Origin: UBA3700 sp963592135
Lineage (GTDB): Bacteria; Bacillota; Clostridia; Christensenellales; UBA3700
Assembly (NCBI GenBank): GCA_963592135.1
Contig: CAVAVP010000016.1
Location: forward strand, 1-64,000
Length of the DNA: 64,000 nt
Reading direction: 5' to 3'
Shown here: one piece after another, positions 56,301 through 63,996 of the stretch
How the letters are laid out: each line of letters starts with the position of its first letter
How positions within the stretch are numbered: the stretch's first letter is position 1
Notes under the pieces: model-generated
Seen by the model: only the letters and a program-made list of their open reading frames with translations
What the model was told of the DNA's origin: nothing
Database searches by the model: none
Made by a program: the position numbers and the translations under genes

Positions 56301-57051
56301 TTAAATTTTCGTCTCCTACATACTCCTCACTAAACGTGTTATCTAAATACCAGCCATCAAATATATAACCTACTTTGCTTGGTGCATAAAGTTTTAGTAC
56401 TTCATCTTCCTTTACTGCATATTTATTTAATGAATTATTAATTCCACCATCAAGTTCATAGTTTATAGAAAAGCCGTTTACATTCCACTTTGCATAAAGC
56501 ACAATATTTTTTCTAATTCTATCGTATTCTATATCCCATTTAATGGCTAAATCTTTATCTAAATACCATCCTAAAAATTCATAGTCACTTCTTGTTGTTT
56601 CTATTTTAGTTTTATCCAAAGTTGCGCCATAGTTATAGGCTTGCATGTCAACTTCACTTCCACCATTTGTTTCAAAGACAACAGCATAAACATCATTTAC
56701 TGAACTCTTAGAAACAAACTTTGCATAAACATTAATATCTTCAGTTATTTCTTTTGTTAAATAGGAATTAGGTTTAACTTCCGAACTTGTAGAAAATAAT
56801 TTGTCTAAGTACCACCCATCAAAAACATATTCATCACGTGTTGGATCTTTTGGAAATCTAATAATTTCGTTACCCTTAGATCTAAATGCCGCACCATAAA
56901 GTTCATAACCTTTTCCGCTATCAACATAAAATCTAATTGTATGTTTTGATGAAGAACTTGAATCTACATCAGTACTACAAGACAAAAATGTAACTAGAGA
57001 TATGGTTAAGCAAAAAACTAGTATTAAGCATAGGATAAACTTTCTCTTCAT
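53308..57051 (-). CDS. surface lipoprotein with six InlB-type repeats and a transglutaminase domain
   Basis: A 1247-residue protein. A signal peptide ends in the lipobox FLSC (Cys near residue 25). Six repeats of about 70 residues follow (residues 38-490), each with GY(x)F(x)GWYLD or a close variant and ending in LYAKF or LYPSW, the Listeria-Bacteroides InlB B-repeat. A linker of beta-rich segments spans about 490-780. The C-terminal part has a transglutaminase-like domain with triad Cys1052 (GLAVCNGIS), His1082 (GGAHAWVK) and Asp1097 (YLSDATWAN). The enzyme core could act as a peptidase or crosslinker on the cell surface. The -10 box is 7 nt from the ATG and no ribosome site is present. Confidence 0.88.
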   Translation of the reverse strand: MKRKFILCLILVFCLTISLVTFLSCSTDVDSSSSSKHTIRFYVDSGKGYELYGAAFRSKGNEIIRFPKDPTRDEYVFDGWYLDKLFSTSSEVKPNSYLTKEITEDINVYAKFVSKSSVNDVYAVVFETNGGSEVDMQAYNYGATLDKTKIETTRSDYEFLGWYLDKDLAIKWDIEYDRIRKNIVLYAKWNVNGFSINYELDGGINNSLNKYAVKEDEVLKLYAPSKVGYIFDGWYLDNTFSEEYVGDENLTKDLTLYAKFDIKTYSVSFNVPDGVSFDNGGITSVQVTDSITISMPTKTGYTFVGWYLDSTYKNNYTDLSSLCKFADSNNLESVTLYAKFEETKFNVNYHIDSNVNNSNNPEFYSYFLGLTLENPSKEGYAFNGWYLDQDLTEEYDSSTNYLRDLDLYPSWSIVNYNITYHLSTGESLTETGIDTFNVEKDLFTYIPKATKGGYVFVAWYLDDALSERLVYTKKYTTSLDLYPKFTELDLIDFTKYTEVVNAPSLYFTKGDTKNLCVTLDDDSVVSSSNLNSDDFVNYIDSGKSILVVKADYFSDFEIGEKIKLKFILSSGDVLNYYVTVVETTSYTLTLAQYTKGATSYTIQTSATSNASIKGVSIDNVNVKTTLSSGQITISGEILDKLSLGKHYIEVQTDKGISNGYFNITDNSKYNPYNVKIDVDSSFPNVYVTWDYDFTPDYFEVSIDSNTYISTIDTDLFNGNSFNATGKLKIAGQKVVVSARFDGLLHSASSVTNRFNLYSSLTATTYAEGVEDMFDTYTIYGKTCNYYITSWEELFDLLMYTYLYKDSLPTETLSEKTYIKLSYCIDFDTANCDQIDLSSSYYANDGSYNPTTMNNDLTNANFIIRLLQEVYYNIPEAVSYGMNYSQSTCNLISNQCHVLYIRYLGANKPTTIRTAEEKAKYENFAYLPQHTGDGLSSDYVFPIEKNNKGDANVNSSIELYLALENGYNPVIVNNDLKTMYKKMKTVLRTILDENMNDYEIALAIYDYLSYGIVYDYAGADDATALYGTDAYNDVYGWSCFYMEGVFNYGLAVCNGISAAYSALCNMMGIECHKLTGIASGGAHAWVKLKIGGNWYLSDATWANYRVNIGSSTKQKIYEATNYNYFLMTEDESLSSNHTITKVTYFEMGQACDSQIDVYKNIKFVYNNITYNYSIDTTSANEYNALLSSLVQEATNGDFVSGDSIAVMVYCENLDSVIVKTSLDASKYSVSYVNIGDFDNVYIIIIAKK

Positions 57052-57058
57052 ATTATTT

Positions 57059-57087
57059 AATATATATTATTAAATATAATAAGTCAA
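57059..57087 (-). promoter_or_regulatory. promoter directly abutting the surface protein start
   Basis: Minus-strand TTGACT (57082-57087), 17-nt spacer, TATATT (57059-57064), then 7 nt to the ATG at 57051. A transcript from here would have almost no leader. Confidence 0.65.
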
Positions 57088-57132
57088 TGTTGAAAATTAT
57101 CAAAATTGCTTTAAAATTCCCTATTTTACTAT

Positions 57133-58071
57133 TTAATCCTTAAAAATATCTTCTTTAAAATTCTTTATAAAATATTTCTCACAAAAAGCTACAGGTTTAT
57201 ATGATAGCTTACTTTTTCTTAATCCTTCGTTCCCCATATCTTCCTGTCTATTAACATATCTACATCCGCTAAAAGCTTCTTTTGCCACAAGATTTAATAA
57301 CATCGGATAGACCCCAACATAATTTATATCAGCTTTTTCTATATGCTCTATAACTATATTTGAAGCAGTTTTCTCAATTAGCGAAAACCCTATCAATTTA
57401 TCACCTACGTATAAAACATAAGCAAAAATATTACTCTCAGTTTCCAATAAATCAAGAGAGATATTTATAGCTTTTTCTTCTGAACTTTTATCATCAAGAG
57501 AATAATATTCTTTTCCATTTTCCCAATTTTTTATTAACAAAATTAGGTTTTTGTAATCTAATTCTTTATTGTATTGTCTAAATACATATGAATATTTTTT
57601 ATTAAAATCTGCAATATGGTTTCTTTTTGAATGATATTTCTTTCCGCTAAAGTTTATAAGGTCATTAGGGTTATACAAATACTCTTTATAATCATCGTTT
57701 TCTATAATTTCAAACTTTGATTTATCTACAACTTCAATTTGTTCCAATGAAAGACCATCCATAAGCATTAACTCACTATCTTCTTTTGTTTGCTTCTCTA
57801 CCATCAAGATAGCTTCTTTCATTTTATCTAGTGTTGTTAGAGGTGGAATATAGATGTGCTTTAATTTTTCAGGTCCATTTACATATTCTGGATTTGGGGT
57901 AAAACGCATAAAAATTACGTCATTTTCATAAGCTATTTCAAAACTATCAAAATCGAAGTAATCCCACGCCATTAAATAAAGTTTAGAATACTCACACCCT
58001 TTGTATTGAGTCTTGGCTAAAAGTTCATTTATTCTATCAAAGTCTTCTTTTTTTATATTTTTAAAATGCAC
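57133..58071 (-). CDS. DUF2156 (LPG synthase C-terminal-like) protein
   Basis: A soluble 312-residue protein with a double GNAT-like fold. The motif YNPNDLINFSGKKYHSKRNHI and the C-terminal YVNRQEDMGNEGLRKSKLSYKPV are those of DUF2156, the catalytic part of aminoacyl-phosphatidylglycerol synthases. No membrane helices are attached, so it is the stand-alone form. It probably transfers an acyl or aminoacyl group from tRNA or CoA; the substrate is unknown. It is divergent from the PH-domain gene across 47 nt. Confidence 0.85.
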   Translation of the reverse strand: MHFKNIKKEDFDRINELLAKTQYKGCEYSKLYLMAWDYFDFDSFEIAYENDVIFMRFTPNPEYVNGPEKLKHIYIPPLTTLDKMKEAILMVEKQTKEDSELMLMDGLSLEQIEVVDKSKFEIIENDDYKEYLYNPNDLINFSGKKYHSKRNHIADFNKKYSYVFRQYNKELDYKNLILLIKNWENGKEYYSLDDKSSEEKAINISLDLLETESNIFAYVLYVGDKLIGFSLIEKTASNIVIEHIEKADINYVGVYPMLLNLVAKEAFSGCRYVNRQEDMGNEGLRKSKLSYKPVAFCEKYFIKNFKEDIFKD

Positions 58072-58081
58072 GCGTATTTCC

Positions 58082-58111
58082 TTGCTACCTATTTTTTTCT
58101 TGTGTTATAAT
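58082..58111 (+). promoter_or_regulatory. promoter directly abutting the PH-domain gene
   Basis: TTGCTA (58082-58087), 18-nt spacer, perfect TATAAT (58106-58111), then 7 nt to the ATG at 58119. No ribosome site can fit between. Confidence 0.65.
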
Positions 58112-58118
58112 AGCGTCT

Positions 58119-58622
58119 ATGAAAAAGCACTTCTTTTTTAAACAAAGATTGTGGATGTACATAGTCTCAATTTTGGTGATAATTATATTATTAGCTACAT
58201 CAATTGTCAATATTCTTGCAGTATGTAATGTTGCTAATTTAGTGTCACACCAGCCTCCAGTAGATATTATAGCAACTGTTATAATGCTTTTTGTTGCATT
58301 GATTCTTTCCATATTCATATTCTTCTCTGGCTACACTTTAAGAAGTACTGATTTGGTTATAAACATCGGATTTGCTCCACTTAAAATTAAGTACGACGAC
58401 ATATTGCTTGTTAGAACAAATTCAGATAAATCGCTTTTATTTATTTATGTTGAAACAACTGACACAAAAGCAGATGTTATTGACGAGCAAAATAACTTAA
58501 AGGCTAATATAACTCAAATATTTATAGCAGAGAAAAATGTTGATGATTTTATCTCTACCATAAAACAACACAACAAGTTAGTTCCTGTTGAAATTATAAC
58601 ATTGGAGAACAATAAAAAATGA
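58119..58622 (+). CDS. membrane protein with bacterial PH-like domain
   Basis: A 167-residue protein. Two membrane helices (residues 12-40 and 50-73) are followed by a cytoplasmic PH-like region (GYTLRSTDLVINIGFAPLKIKYDDILLVRTNSDKSLLFIY) resembling small bacterial PH proteins (YdbS/YyaB type). The function of such proteins is not established. It overlaps rdgB by 4 nt (ATGA), the first gene of a plus-strand run to typA. Confidence 0.75.
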   Translation: MKKHFFFKQRLWMYIVSILVIIILLATSIVNILAVCNVANLVSHQPPVDIIATVIMLFVALILSIFIFFSGYTLRSTDLVINIGFAPLKIKYDDILLVRTNSDKSLLFIYVETTDTKADVIDEQNNLKANITQIFIAEKNVDDFISTIKQHNKLVPVEIITLENNKK

Positions 58623-59206
58623 TATTAGTAGTTGCTTCAAATAATGCCCATAAAGTTGAAGAGATAAAATCCTATCTTAAAGATTATTTTGAGGATATTA
58701 AGTCTTTAAAAGAAATGGGAATCTCTATAGATATTGAAGAAACTGGAACAACATTTTTAGAAAATTCTTTAATAAAAGCAAGAGCTATAACAGCACTTAC
58801 TGGATATGCATCAATTGCTGATGATTCAGGTCTTTGTGTAGACAAACTAAACGGAGAGCCTGGCGTATATTCTGCAAGATATGCTGGCGAGCCATGCAAT
58901 GATGACAATAACAACAATAAACTTTTAAAAGTTCTAAAGGAAAAAGGACTTGAAAAAGATGAAGATAGAAAAGCCCACTTTACATCTGTAATTGTACTTA
59001 ACTACCCTAACGGAGAGTATAAGGTAGGCGAAGGAAAGGTAGAGGGAATTATTCTTCAAGAAAGAAAAGGAAATGGTGGCTTTGGTTATGATCCACTATT
59101 TTTAAGCACTGAGCTTAATAAAACTTTTGCTGAGATAAATCTTAACGAAAAAAATACTGTTAGCCATAGAGCCAGAGCTCTTGAGAATTTATTAAAACAA
59201 CTATGA
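58619..59206 (+). CDS. rdgB: XTP/dITP pyrophosphatase
   Basis: A Ham1-family house-cleaning enzyme that hydrolyses ITP, XTP and dITP to monophosphates and prevents their incorporation into nucleic acids. The N-terminus ILVVASNNAHKVEEI, the ADDSGLCVDKLNGEPGVYSARYAGE segment, and GGFGYDPLFL and SHRARALENL are diagnostic. At 195 residues it is complete. It overlaps the next gene by 4 nt (ATGA). Confidence 0.98.
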   Translation: MILVVASNNAHKVEEIKSYLKDYFEDIKSLKEMGISIDIEETGTTFLENSLIKARAITALTGYASIADDSGLCVDKLNGEPGVYSARYAGEPCNDDNNNNKLLKVLKEKGLEKDEDRKAHFTSVIVLNYPNGEYKVGEGKVEGIILQERKGNGGFGYDPLFLSTELNKTFAEINLNEKNTVSHRARALENLLKQL

Positions 59207-59661
59207 AATCTATTATAGTTTTATCAGATTCTCACGGAATGCTACCAAAGGATGATAATTTTTGGACAGTACTTGATGAAGCAGACTATATATTCCATTT
59301 AGGTGATGGAATAAATGAGATAAATACATTAAAAAGTATATACAAAGATAAGTTCTACTATGTTTATGGAAACTGCGACATGTTTAATGCAGAACCATTT
59401 ATTATTGTAGAGATTGAAGGTATTAAATTCTTGTTAACTCATGGGAATAATTTTGGTGTTAAACATGATTTATACAACCTAGCTTTTGAATGTGAATATC
59501 AAAATGTAAATTATGGTCTTTATGGCCATACACATATAGCAAAAGTCGATGAAATTGATGGTGTTACATTAATTAATCCAGGATCAATTGGTTACGAAAG
59601 ATCCTATTGCTACATAGCTATACAGAATAAAAATTTAGTGTACAAAATAGTACAACAATGA
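59203..59661 (+). CDS. YfcE/MJ0936-type metallophosphoesterase
   Basis: A 152-residue calcineurin-like phosphodiesterase. Metal-binding motifs: LSDSHG, FHLGD, YGNCD, THGN and GHTH. Such enzymes hydrolyse model phosphodiesters in vitro with manganese; the natural substrate is unknown. It is commonly beside rdgB in Bacillota. The stop is TGA, one of the cases showing TGA is a real stop here. Confidence 0.95.
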   Translation: MKSIIVLSDSHGMLPKDDNFWTVLDEADYIFHLGDGINEINTLKSIYKDKFYYVYGNCDMFNAEPFIIVEIEGIKFLLTHGNNFGVKHDLYNLAFECEYQNVNYGLYGHTHIAKVDEIDGVTLINPGSIGYERSYCYIAIQNKNLVYKIVQQ

Positions 59662-59671
59662 GGATAAACAT

Positions 59672-61498
59672 ATGCAAAGAGAAGAAGTTAGAAATATTGC
59701 TATAATAGCACACGTAGACCATGGTAAAACTACACTAGTAAATCAATTACTAGCTCAAAATGGTACTTTTAGAACAAATGAAACTATTGTTGATAGAGTT
59801 ATGGATAATGGCGCTATTGAAAGAGAAAGAGGAATTACAATCCTAGCAAAGAATACTTCTGTTCACTATAAGGGTATAAAAATAAATATTATTGATACCC
59901 CAGGACACGCAGATTTTGGTGGTGAGGTAGAACGTATTCTATCTATGGTTGATGGTGTTGTTTTACTTGTAGATGCCGTTGAAGGCTGTATGCCTCAAAC
60001 CAGATACGTTTTAAAGAAAGCTTTAGGTCTTTCAAAAACAGTTGTTTGTTGTATAAACAAAATTGATAGAGGTGGCGACCCTAACAAGGTTATAGACGAA
60101 TTACTTGATTTGTTTATTGAACTTGGTGCAAATGATGAACAATTAGATTTTGAAACAGTTTTTGCATCAGGAAAACAAGGCTGGGCTACATTAGATCCTA
60201 CAAAACCTGGAACTAATATGGATCCACTTTTAGACACAATTATAAAGAAAATTCCTGCACCAGAAGGTGAATTAAATAATGGACTACAAACAGTTATTTG
60301 TAACATTGATTACGATGAATATGTAGGTAGAATTGGTGTAGGTAAAATAAATAGAGGTTCCATCAAGGAAGGACAACAAGCAGTTGTTTGTCATAGAGAT
60401 GGAACTACAACTCAAGTTAAAATAGTTAAGTTATATCAATTTGAAGGTTTAAAGAGAGTTGAATGTACAGACGCGTCACTTGGAGATATTGTTGCTATCT
60501 CTGGTGTAGATAATCTAAATATTGGTGAAACAATTTGCGATGTAGATAAAGTAGAACCACTACCATTCGTTGCAATTGATGAACCTACTCTATCTATGAA
60601 CTTTATGGTTAATAACTCACCATTTGCAGGAAAAGAAGGCAAGTTTGTTACATCAAGACATTTACGTGCTAGATTGTTTAAGGAAGTAGAAACAAATGTT
60701 TCAATGAGAGTTGAAGAAACTGATTCTCCAGATTGCTTTAAAGTATATGGAAGAGGCGAACTTCACTTGTCTATTTTAATTGAAACTATGAGACGTGAAG
60801 GATTTGAATTCCAAGTTTCTCGTCCTAAAGTCATTTATAAGACAATTAATGGCGTAAAATGCGAACCAATTGAAGAATTAGTAATTGATGTTCCAGATGA
60901 ATATGTTGGAGCTATTATGAACAAAGTTGGTGCAAGAAAAGGTGAGCTTACAAAGATGGACCCAGATGGCAGAGGTGGCACAAGACTTGAGTTTAAGATT
61001 CCATCAAGATGTATTATCGGATATAGAAGCGAAATGTTAACCGACACTCGTGGTTATGGTGTAATGAGCCATGTACTTGTAGGTTATGAAGAATATAAAG
61101 GAGATATTCCAGAAAGAAATAGAGGCTCAATTGTAGCCTTTGAAGATGGAGTTTCTACAACATATGGATTATTTAATGCACAAGAACGATCTACCCTATT
61201 CATTGGTCCTGGTGTTAAGGTTTATGAAGGCATGATTGTTGGTGAAAACTCAAGAGAAGAAGATATGCCAGTAAATGTATGTAAAGAAAAACACTTAACA
61301 AACTGTAGATCTTCAGGAGCAGACGAAGCATTAAAATTAATTACACCAACAACTCTATCGCTTGAGCAATGCTTAGAGTTTATTAAAGAAGATGAACTTG
61401 TTGAAGTTACACCTAAGACTATCAGACTTAGAAAGGTAATTTTAAGCAAAGCAGAAAGAATGAGACAACAAGCAAGACAAATGCGTGCTAATAACTAA
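59672..61498 (+). CDS. typA: ribosome-associated GTPase TypA/BipA
   Basis: A translational GTPase of the EF-G group that helps ribosome assembly, especially in cold or stress. GTPase motifs AHVDHGKTTLVNQLL, RERGITILAK, DTPGHADFGGEVER and NKIDRGG are present. The specific C-terminal domain with IGYRSEMLTDTRGYGVM and MPVNVCKEKHLTNCRSSG follows. At 608 residues it is complete. A GAGG site lies before the start. The tRNA cluster follows after 77 nt. Confidence 0.98.
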   Translation: MQREEVRNIAIIAHVDHGKTTLVNQLLAQNGTFRTNETIVDRVMDNGAIERERGITILAKNTSVHYKGIKINIIDTPGHADFGGEVERILSMVDGVVLLVDAVEGCMPQTRYVLKKALGLSKTVVCCINKIDRGGDPNKVIDELLDLFIELGANDEQLDFETVFASGKQGWATLDPTKPGTNMDPLLDTIIKKIPAPEGELNNGLQTVICNIDYDEYVGRIGVGKINRGSIKEGQQAVVCHRDGTTTQVKIVKLYQFEGLKRVECTDASLGDIVAISGVDNLNIGETICDVDKVEPLPFVAIDEPTLSMNFMVNNSPFAGKEGKFVTSRHLRARLFKEVETNVSMRVEETDSPDCFKVYGRGELHLSILIETMRREGFEFQVSRPKVIYKTINGVKCEPIEELVIDVPDEYVGAIMNKVGARKGELTKMDPDGRGGTRLEFKIPSRCIIGYRSEMLTDTRGYGVMSHVLVGYEEYKGDIPERNRGSIVAFEDGVSTTYGLFNAQERSTLFIGPGVKVYEGMIVGENSREEDMPVNVCKEKHLTNCRSSGADEALKLITPTTLSLEQCLEFIKEDELVEVTPKTIRLRKVILSKAERMRQQARQMRANN

Positions 61499-61527
61499 AA
61501 ATTTAAAAATAATATTTGCTAAAATTG

Positions 61528-61556
61528 TTGACACATACTTTTAACTTTGTTATACT
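61528..61556 (+). promoter_or_regulatory. promoter of the tRNA cluster
   Basis: TTGACA (61528-61533), 17-nt spacer, TATACT (61551-61556); one mismatch to the sigma-A consensus, 19 nt before the first tRNA. It fits a strong stable-RNA promoter. Confidence 0.85.
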
Positions 61557-61575
61557 TTTTTAGCATTGATATTAT

Positions 61576-61649
61576 GCGAGTGTAGTTCAATGGTAGAATA
61601 TCAGCCTTCCAAGCTGACCGCGTGGGTCCGATTCCCATCACTCGCTCCA
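61576..61649 (+). tRNA. tRNA-Gly (TCC)
   Basis: Acceptor stem GCGAGTG / CACTCGC, anticodon TCC in CTTCCAA, T-loop GTCCGATTC, CCA encoded. Confidence 0.97.
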
Positions 61650-61662
61650 CTATAATTATAGT

Positions 61663-61739
61663 GGGTCTGTAGCTCAGCTGGATAGAGCATCGCCCTTCTA
61701 AGGCGGTTGTCGGGGGTTCGAATCCCTCCAGGCTCACCA
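61663..61739 (+). tRNA. tRNA-Arg (TCT)
   Basis: Acceptor GGGTCTG / CAGGCTC with G-U pairs, anticodon TCT in CTTCTAA, T-loop GGTTCGAATCC, CCA encoded. It reads AGA/AGG, frequent in AT-rich genomes. Confidence 0.97.
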
Positions 61740-61744
61740 CTGTG

Positions 61745-61821
61745 GTGGGTATAGCGCAGTTGGTTAGCGCGCAAGTTTGTGGCACTTGAGGCCAAGGGTT
61801 CGAATCCCTTTACCCACCCCA
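61745..61821 (+). tRNA. tRNA-His (GTG)
   Basis: Acceptor GTGGGTA / TACCCAC with discriminator C73; the preceding encoded G (61744) can serve as the His-specific G-1. Anticodon GTG, CCA encoded. Confidence 0.97.
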
Positions 61822-61849
61822 GTTATATTAAGCCACAAAACGACAATAT

Positions 61850-61924
61850 AGGGGTATCGCCAAGTGGTAAGGCAACAGACTTTGACTCTGTTATTCGTTG
61901 GTTCAAGTCCAGCTACCCCTGCCA
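61850..61924 (+). tRNA. tRNA-Gln (TTG)
   Basis: Acceptor AGGGGTA / TACCCCT, anticodon TTG in CTTTGAC, discriminator G, CCA encoded. Confidence 0.97.
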
Positions 61925-61952
61925 AAATAATTGAAACTTAAAAAAACTATAT

Positions 61953-62028
61953 GTTCCATTAGCTCAGTTGGTAGAGCACTTGACTTTTAATCAAGTTGTC
62001 CCGAGTTCGACTCTCGGATGGGGCACCA
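61953..62028 (+). tRNA. tRNA-Lys (TTT)
   Basis: Acceptor GTTCCAT / ATGGGGC with G-U pairs, anticodon TTT in CTTTTAA, T-loop GTTCGACTC, CCA encoded. Confidence 0.97.
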
Positions 62029-62038
62029 CAAAATTTGT

Positions 62039-62122
62039 GCGGATGTGGCGGAATTGGCAGACGCGCTAGACTTAGGATCTAGTGTCACCGACGTGGGAGT
62101 TCAAGTCTCTTCATCCGCACCA
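62039..62122 (+). tRNA. tRNA-Leu (TAG)
   Basis: Acceptor GCGGATG / CATCCGC, anticodon TAG in CTTAGGA, long variable arm typical of class II tRNAs, CCA encoded. Confidence 0.97.
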
Positions 62123-62144
62123 ATTTTTGTAGATTTTATTATAT

Positions 62145-62220
62145 GCGCCTCTAGCTCAGCTGGTAGAGCACCTGACTCTTAATCAGGGTGTCCGGAGTTC
62201 GATCCTCCGGAGGCGCACCA
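62145..62220 (+). tRNA. tRNA-Lys (CTT)
   Basis: Acceptor GCGCCTC / GAGGCGC, anticodon CTT in CTCTTAA, CCA encoded. The last tRNA, 8 nt before the terminator stem. Confidence 0.96.
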
Positions 62221-62223
62221 AGA

Positions 62224-62258
62224 AAAAGGCTGCTAAGGATTTTCTTAGCAGCTTTTTT
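62224..62258 (+). terminator. terminator of the tRNA cluster
   Basis: Perfect stem GCTGCTAAG / CTTAGCAGC followed by six T on the plus strand, just after the last tRNA. Confidence 0.9.
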
Positions 62259-62276
62259 ATTGATATTTTTTATCTA

Positions 62277-62540
62277 TCATAAAAACATTATAAAATATAT
62301 TGGATAATATGTTATTTTATCTATCTTTTTTATTATCCTTTCATTACTTAAAACAAAATCTTTACCTGATTTTATTTCTAAATGAAGAACATTTAATGAT
62401 TCGTAATCATCAATTAAGTAATCCACTTCACCAACCTTTTTCCTGTTATAATAATACAAATCATGGTTGTGAGCTTTTAATTCTTGCGCAACAATCGTTT
62501 CATAAACAGCACCTAAGTTTATTTCAGTTTTATTATCCAA
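62277..62540 (-). pseudogene. remnant of an AAA+ ATPase with DUF4143 domain
   Basis: About 87 codons match the C-terminus of DUF4143 ATPases: INLGAVYETIVAQELKAHNHDLYYYNRKKVGEVDYLIDD, then LEIKSGKDF jumps straight to VLSNERIIKKIDKITYYPIYFIMFL. Intact members have about 20-30 residues between KSGKD(Y/F) and (Y)VLSNER, so an in-frame internal deletion is likely. The frame has a stop just upstream and the roughly 300 residues of the ATPase part are absent. The first codon would be TTG with no ribosome site. Not expected to be functional. Confidence 0.82.
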
Positions 62541-62614
62541 ATTTTACGCTTTTCCAAGAAAACACAATTATCTAAGATATAAAATAATGTCGAACTTATT
62601 TTTTTATTTTTAAG

Positions 62615-62651
62615 AAATAAAAACTGCTAAGAGTTTTATTTCTTAACAGTT
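62615..62651 (-). terminator. terminator of the amidohydrolase gene
   Basis: Minus-strand stem AACTGTTAAGA / TCTTAGCAGTT (one G-U pair) followed by TTTATTT, about 60 nt past the amidohydrolase stop. Confidence 0.75.
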
Positions 62652-62712
62652 AATACAAATATTAATATTTACCCCGATTTTACACTAACCGAGAATTCTA
62701 ATCCACTACATT

Positions 62713-63996
62713 TTATAGATACTTATCTAACTCTATTTCTACATTCTTCATTTTCTTAGGTTTTGGATTTATTATAATACTACCCTCTTTTATAACATAA
62801 GATAATTGTCTTAAATAAGATAAGTTCTCTAGTGGATTTTTTTGACAAATAATAATATCTGCCATCTTACCACTTTCAATTGAACCTGTAAAACTATCTA
62901 TTTTTGCAAGTTTAGCATTTAAAAGTGTTGCACTGTAAATTGCAAACATCGGTGTTACACCACAATATTTAACAAAGTAATATAATTCTCTCCACATATC
63001 ATAATGAGTAACATAAGGGCATCCAGTATCTGTTCCTAAGCCTACAGGAATGCCTTCTTTTAGACATTCTTTTGCAAGGTCAATAATTCCATCCATAACA
63101 ACTTTACCATTCTCTTGTTGCTCGTATGTTGCATGAGATATATTTCTATCAAATAAAGCATATGGAAGTGCTGGAGATATAGTTGAAACTTGGAAAGCGT
63201 TTTTACTCTTAAACAATTTCATCATCTCATCATCATGTTTGGCTCCATGTTCAATCGAATCTACTCCATTTTCAAGAGCGACCTTTACCCCTTGTGGACT
63301 TTCAACATGTGCAGCAACTTTCATTCCAAGCAAGTGTGCTTTATCACATGCAGCTTTTACAATTTCAGGAGACATCCTTAAAACTCCTGGCTCTCCAACT
63401 ACTTCTGCATCCATTACGCCACCCGTAATCATTAATTTAATTAAATCAGGTTTATCTTGTGCAATTTTTTCAACAAACTCTTCTGCTTCTTTTGGAGAAG
63501 TTGCTTCATATGCAAGAGAGCCTGCCATATGCCCACCAGGAACTGATACCGCCATATTTGAAGCAATAATTCTTGGTCCTACAACTTTATCTTCATTTAT
63601 TAAGTCTCTTATTATAGTGTCGTAATTTGAAATACCACCAACTGTTCTTATTGTTGTAACCCCACCAAGCAATTCTTGTTTTGCATATCCTTCACAAATT
63701 TTTAACCCTAACTTATTTGTAAGTTTATTTGAAGTAATTAATTTTACTAGTTTTTTATTATCTGCTTGTTTTTTCTTAGGTTTTCCATTTGCTGGAAGAT
63801 GAACGTGCATATTAATAAGACCAGGTAGGATATAACCGCCTTTTATATCTATTATTTGATAACCTTCTATAGATTCAGTTTTATCTACAATTTTCTCTAT
63901 TTTTTTATCTTTTATTAATAAGACTTTACCACTCATTACTTGAGCATCTTTTGTTCCATCTATAATATTTCCATTTATTAATGCATATTTTGACAT
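62713..63996 (-). CDS. amidohydrolase-family metal hydrolase
   Basis: A 427-residue cytoplasmic enzyme of the amidohydrolase superfamily, in the group that includes Xaa-Pro dipeptidase-like and imidazolonepropionase-like proteins. Metal ligands are visible: MHVH after the GGYILPGLIN strand, the bridging lysine region DLIKLMITGG, AHVE, SIEHG and the Asp in GLGTDTG. The C-terminal strand GSIESGKMADIIICQKNPL is typical. The substrate (cyclic amide or dipeptide) cannot be named. The start ATG is 4 nt from the window end, so the upstream region is not visible. Confidence 0.85.
   Translation of the reverse strand: MSKYALINGNIIDGTKDAQVMSGKVLLIKDKKIEKIVDKTESIEGYQIIDIKGGYILPGLINMHVHLPANGKPKKKQADNKKLVKLITSNKLTNKLGLKICEGYAKQELLGGVTTIRTVGGISNYDTIIRDLINEDKVVGPRIIASNMAVSVPGGHMAGSLAYEATSPKEAEEFVEKIAQDKPDLIKLMITGGVMDAEVVGEPGVLRMSPEIVKAACDKAHLLGMKVAAHVESPQGVKVALENGVDSIEHGAKHDDEMMKLFKSKNAFQVSTISPALPYALFDRNISHATYEQQENGKVVMDGIIDLAKECLKEGIPVGLGTDTGCPYVTHYDMWRELYYFVKYCGVTPMFAIYSATLLNAKLAKIDSFTGSIESGKMADIIICQKNPLENLSYLRQLSYVIKEGSIIINPKPKKMKNVEIELDKYL

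Noticed and set aside
61519..61795. Minus-strand reading frames over the tRNA array
   Set aside because: They are complements of tRNA-Gly, tRNA-Arg and tRNA-His and have no protein features.
61576..62220. Regularly spaced repeats as a CRISPR-like array
   Set aside because: The repeated units are tRNA genes with different anticodons; no CRISPR repeats or cas genes occur in the window.
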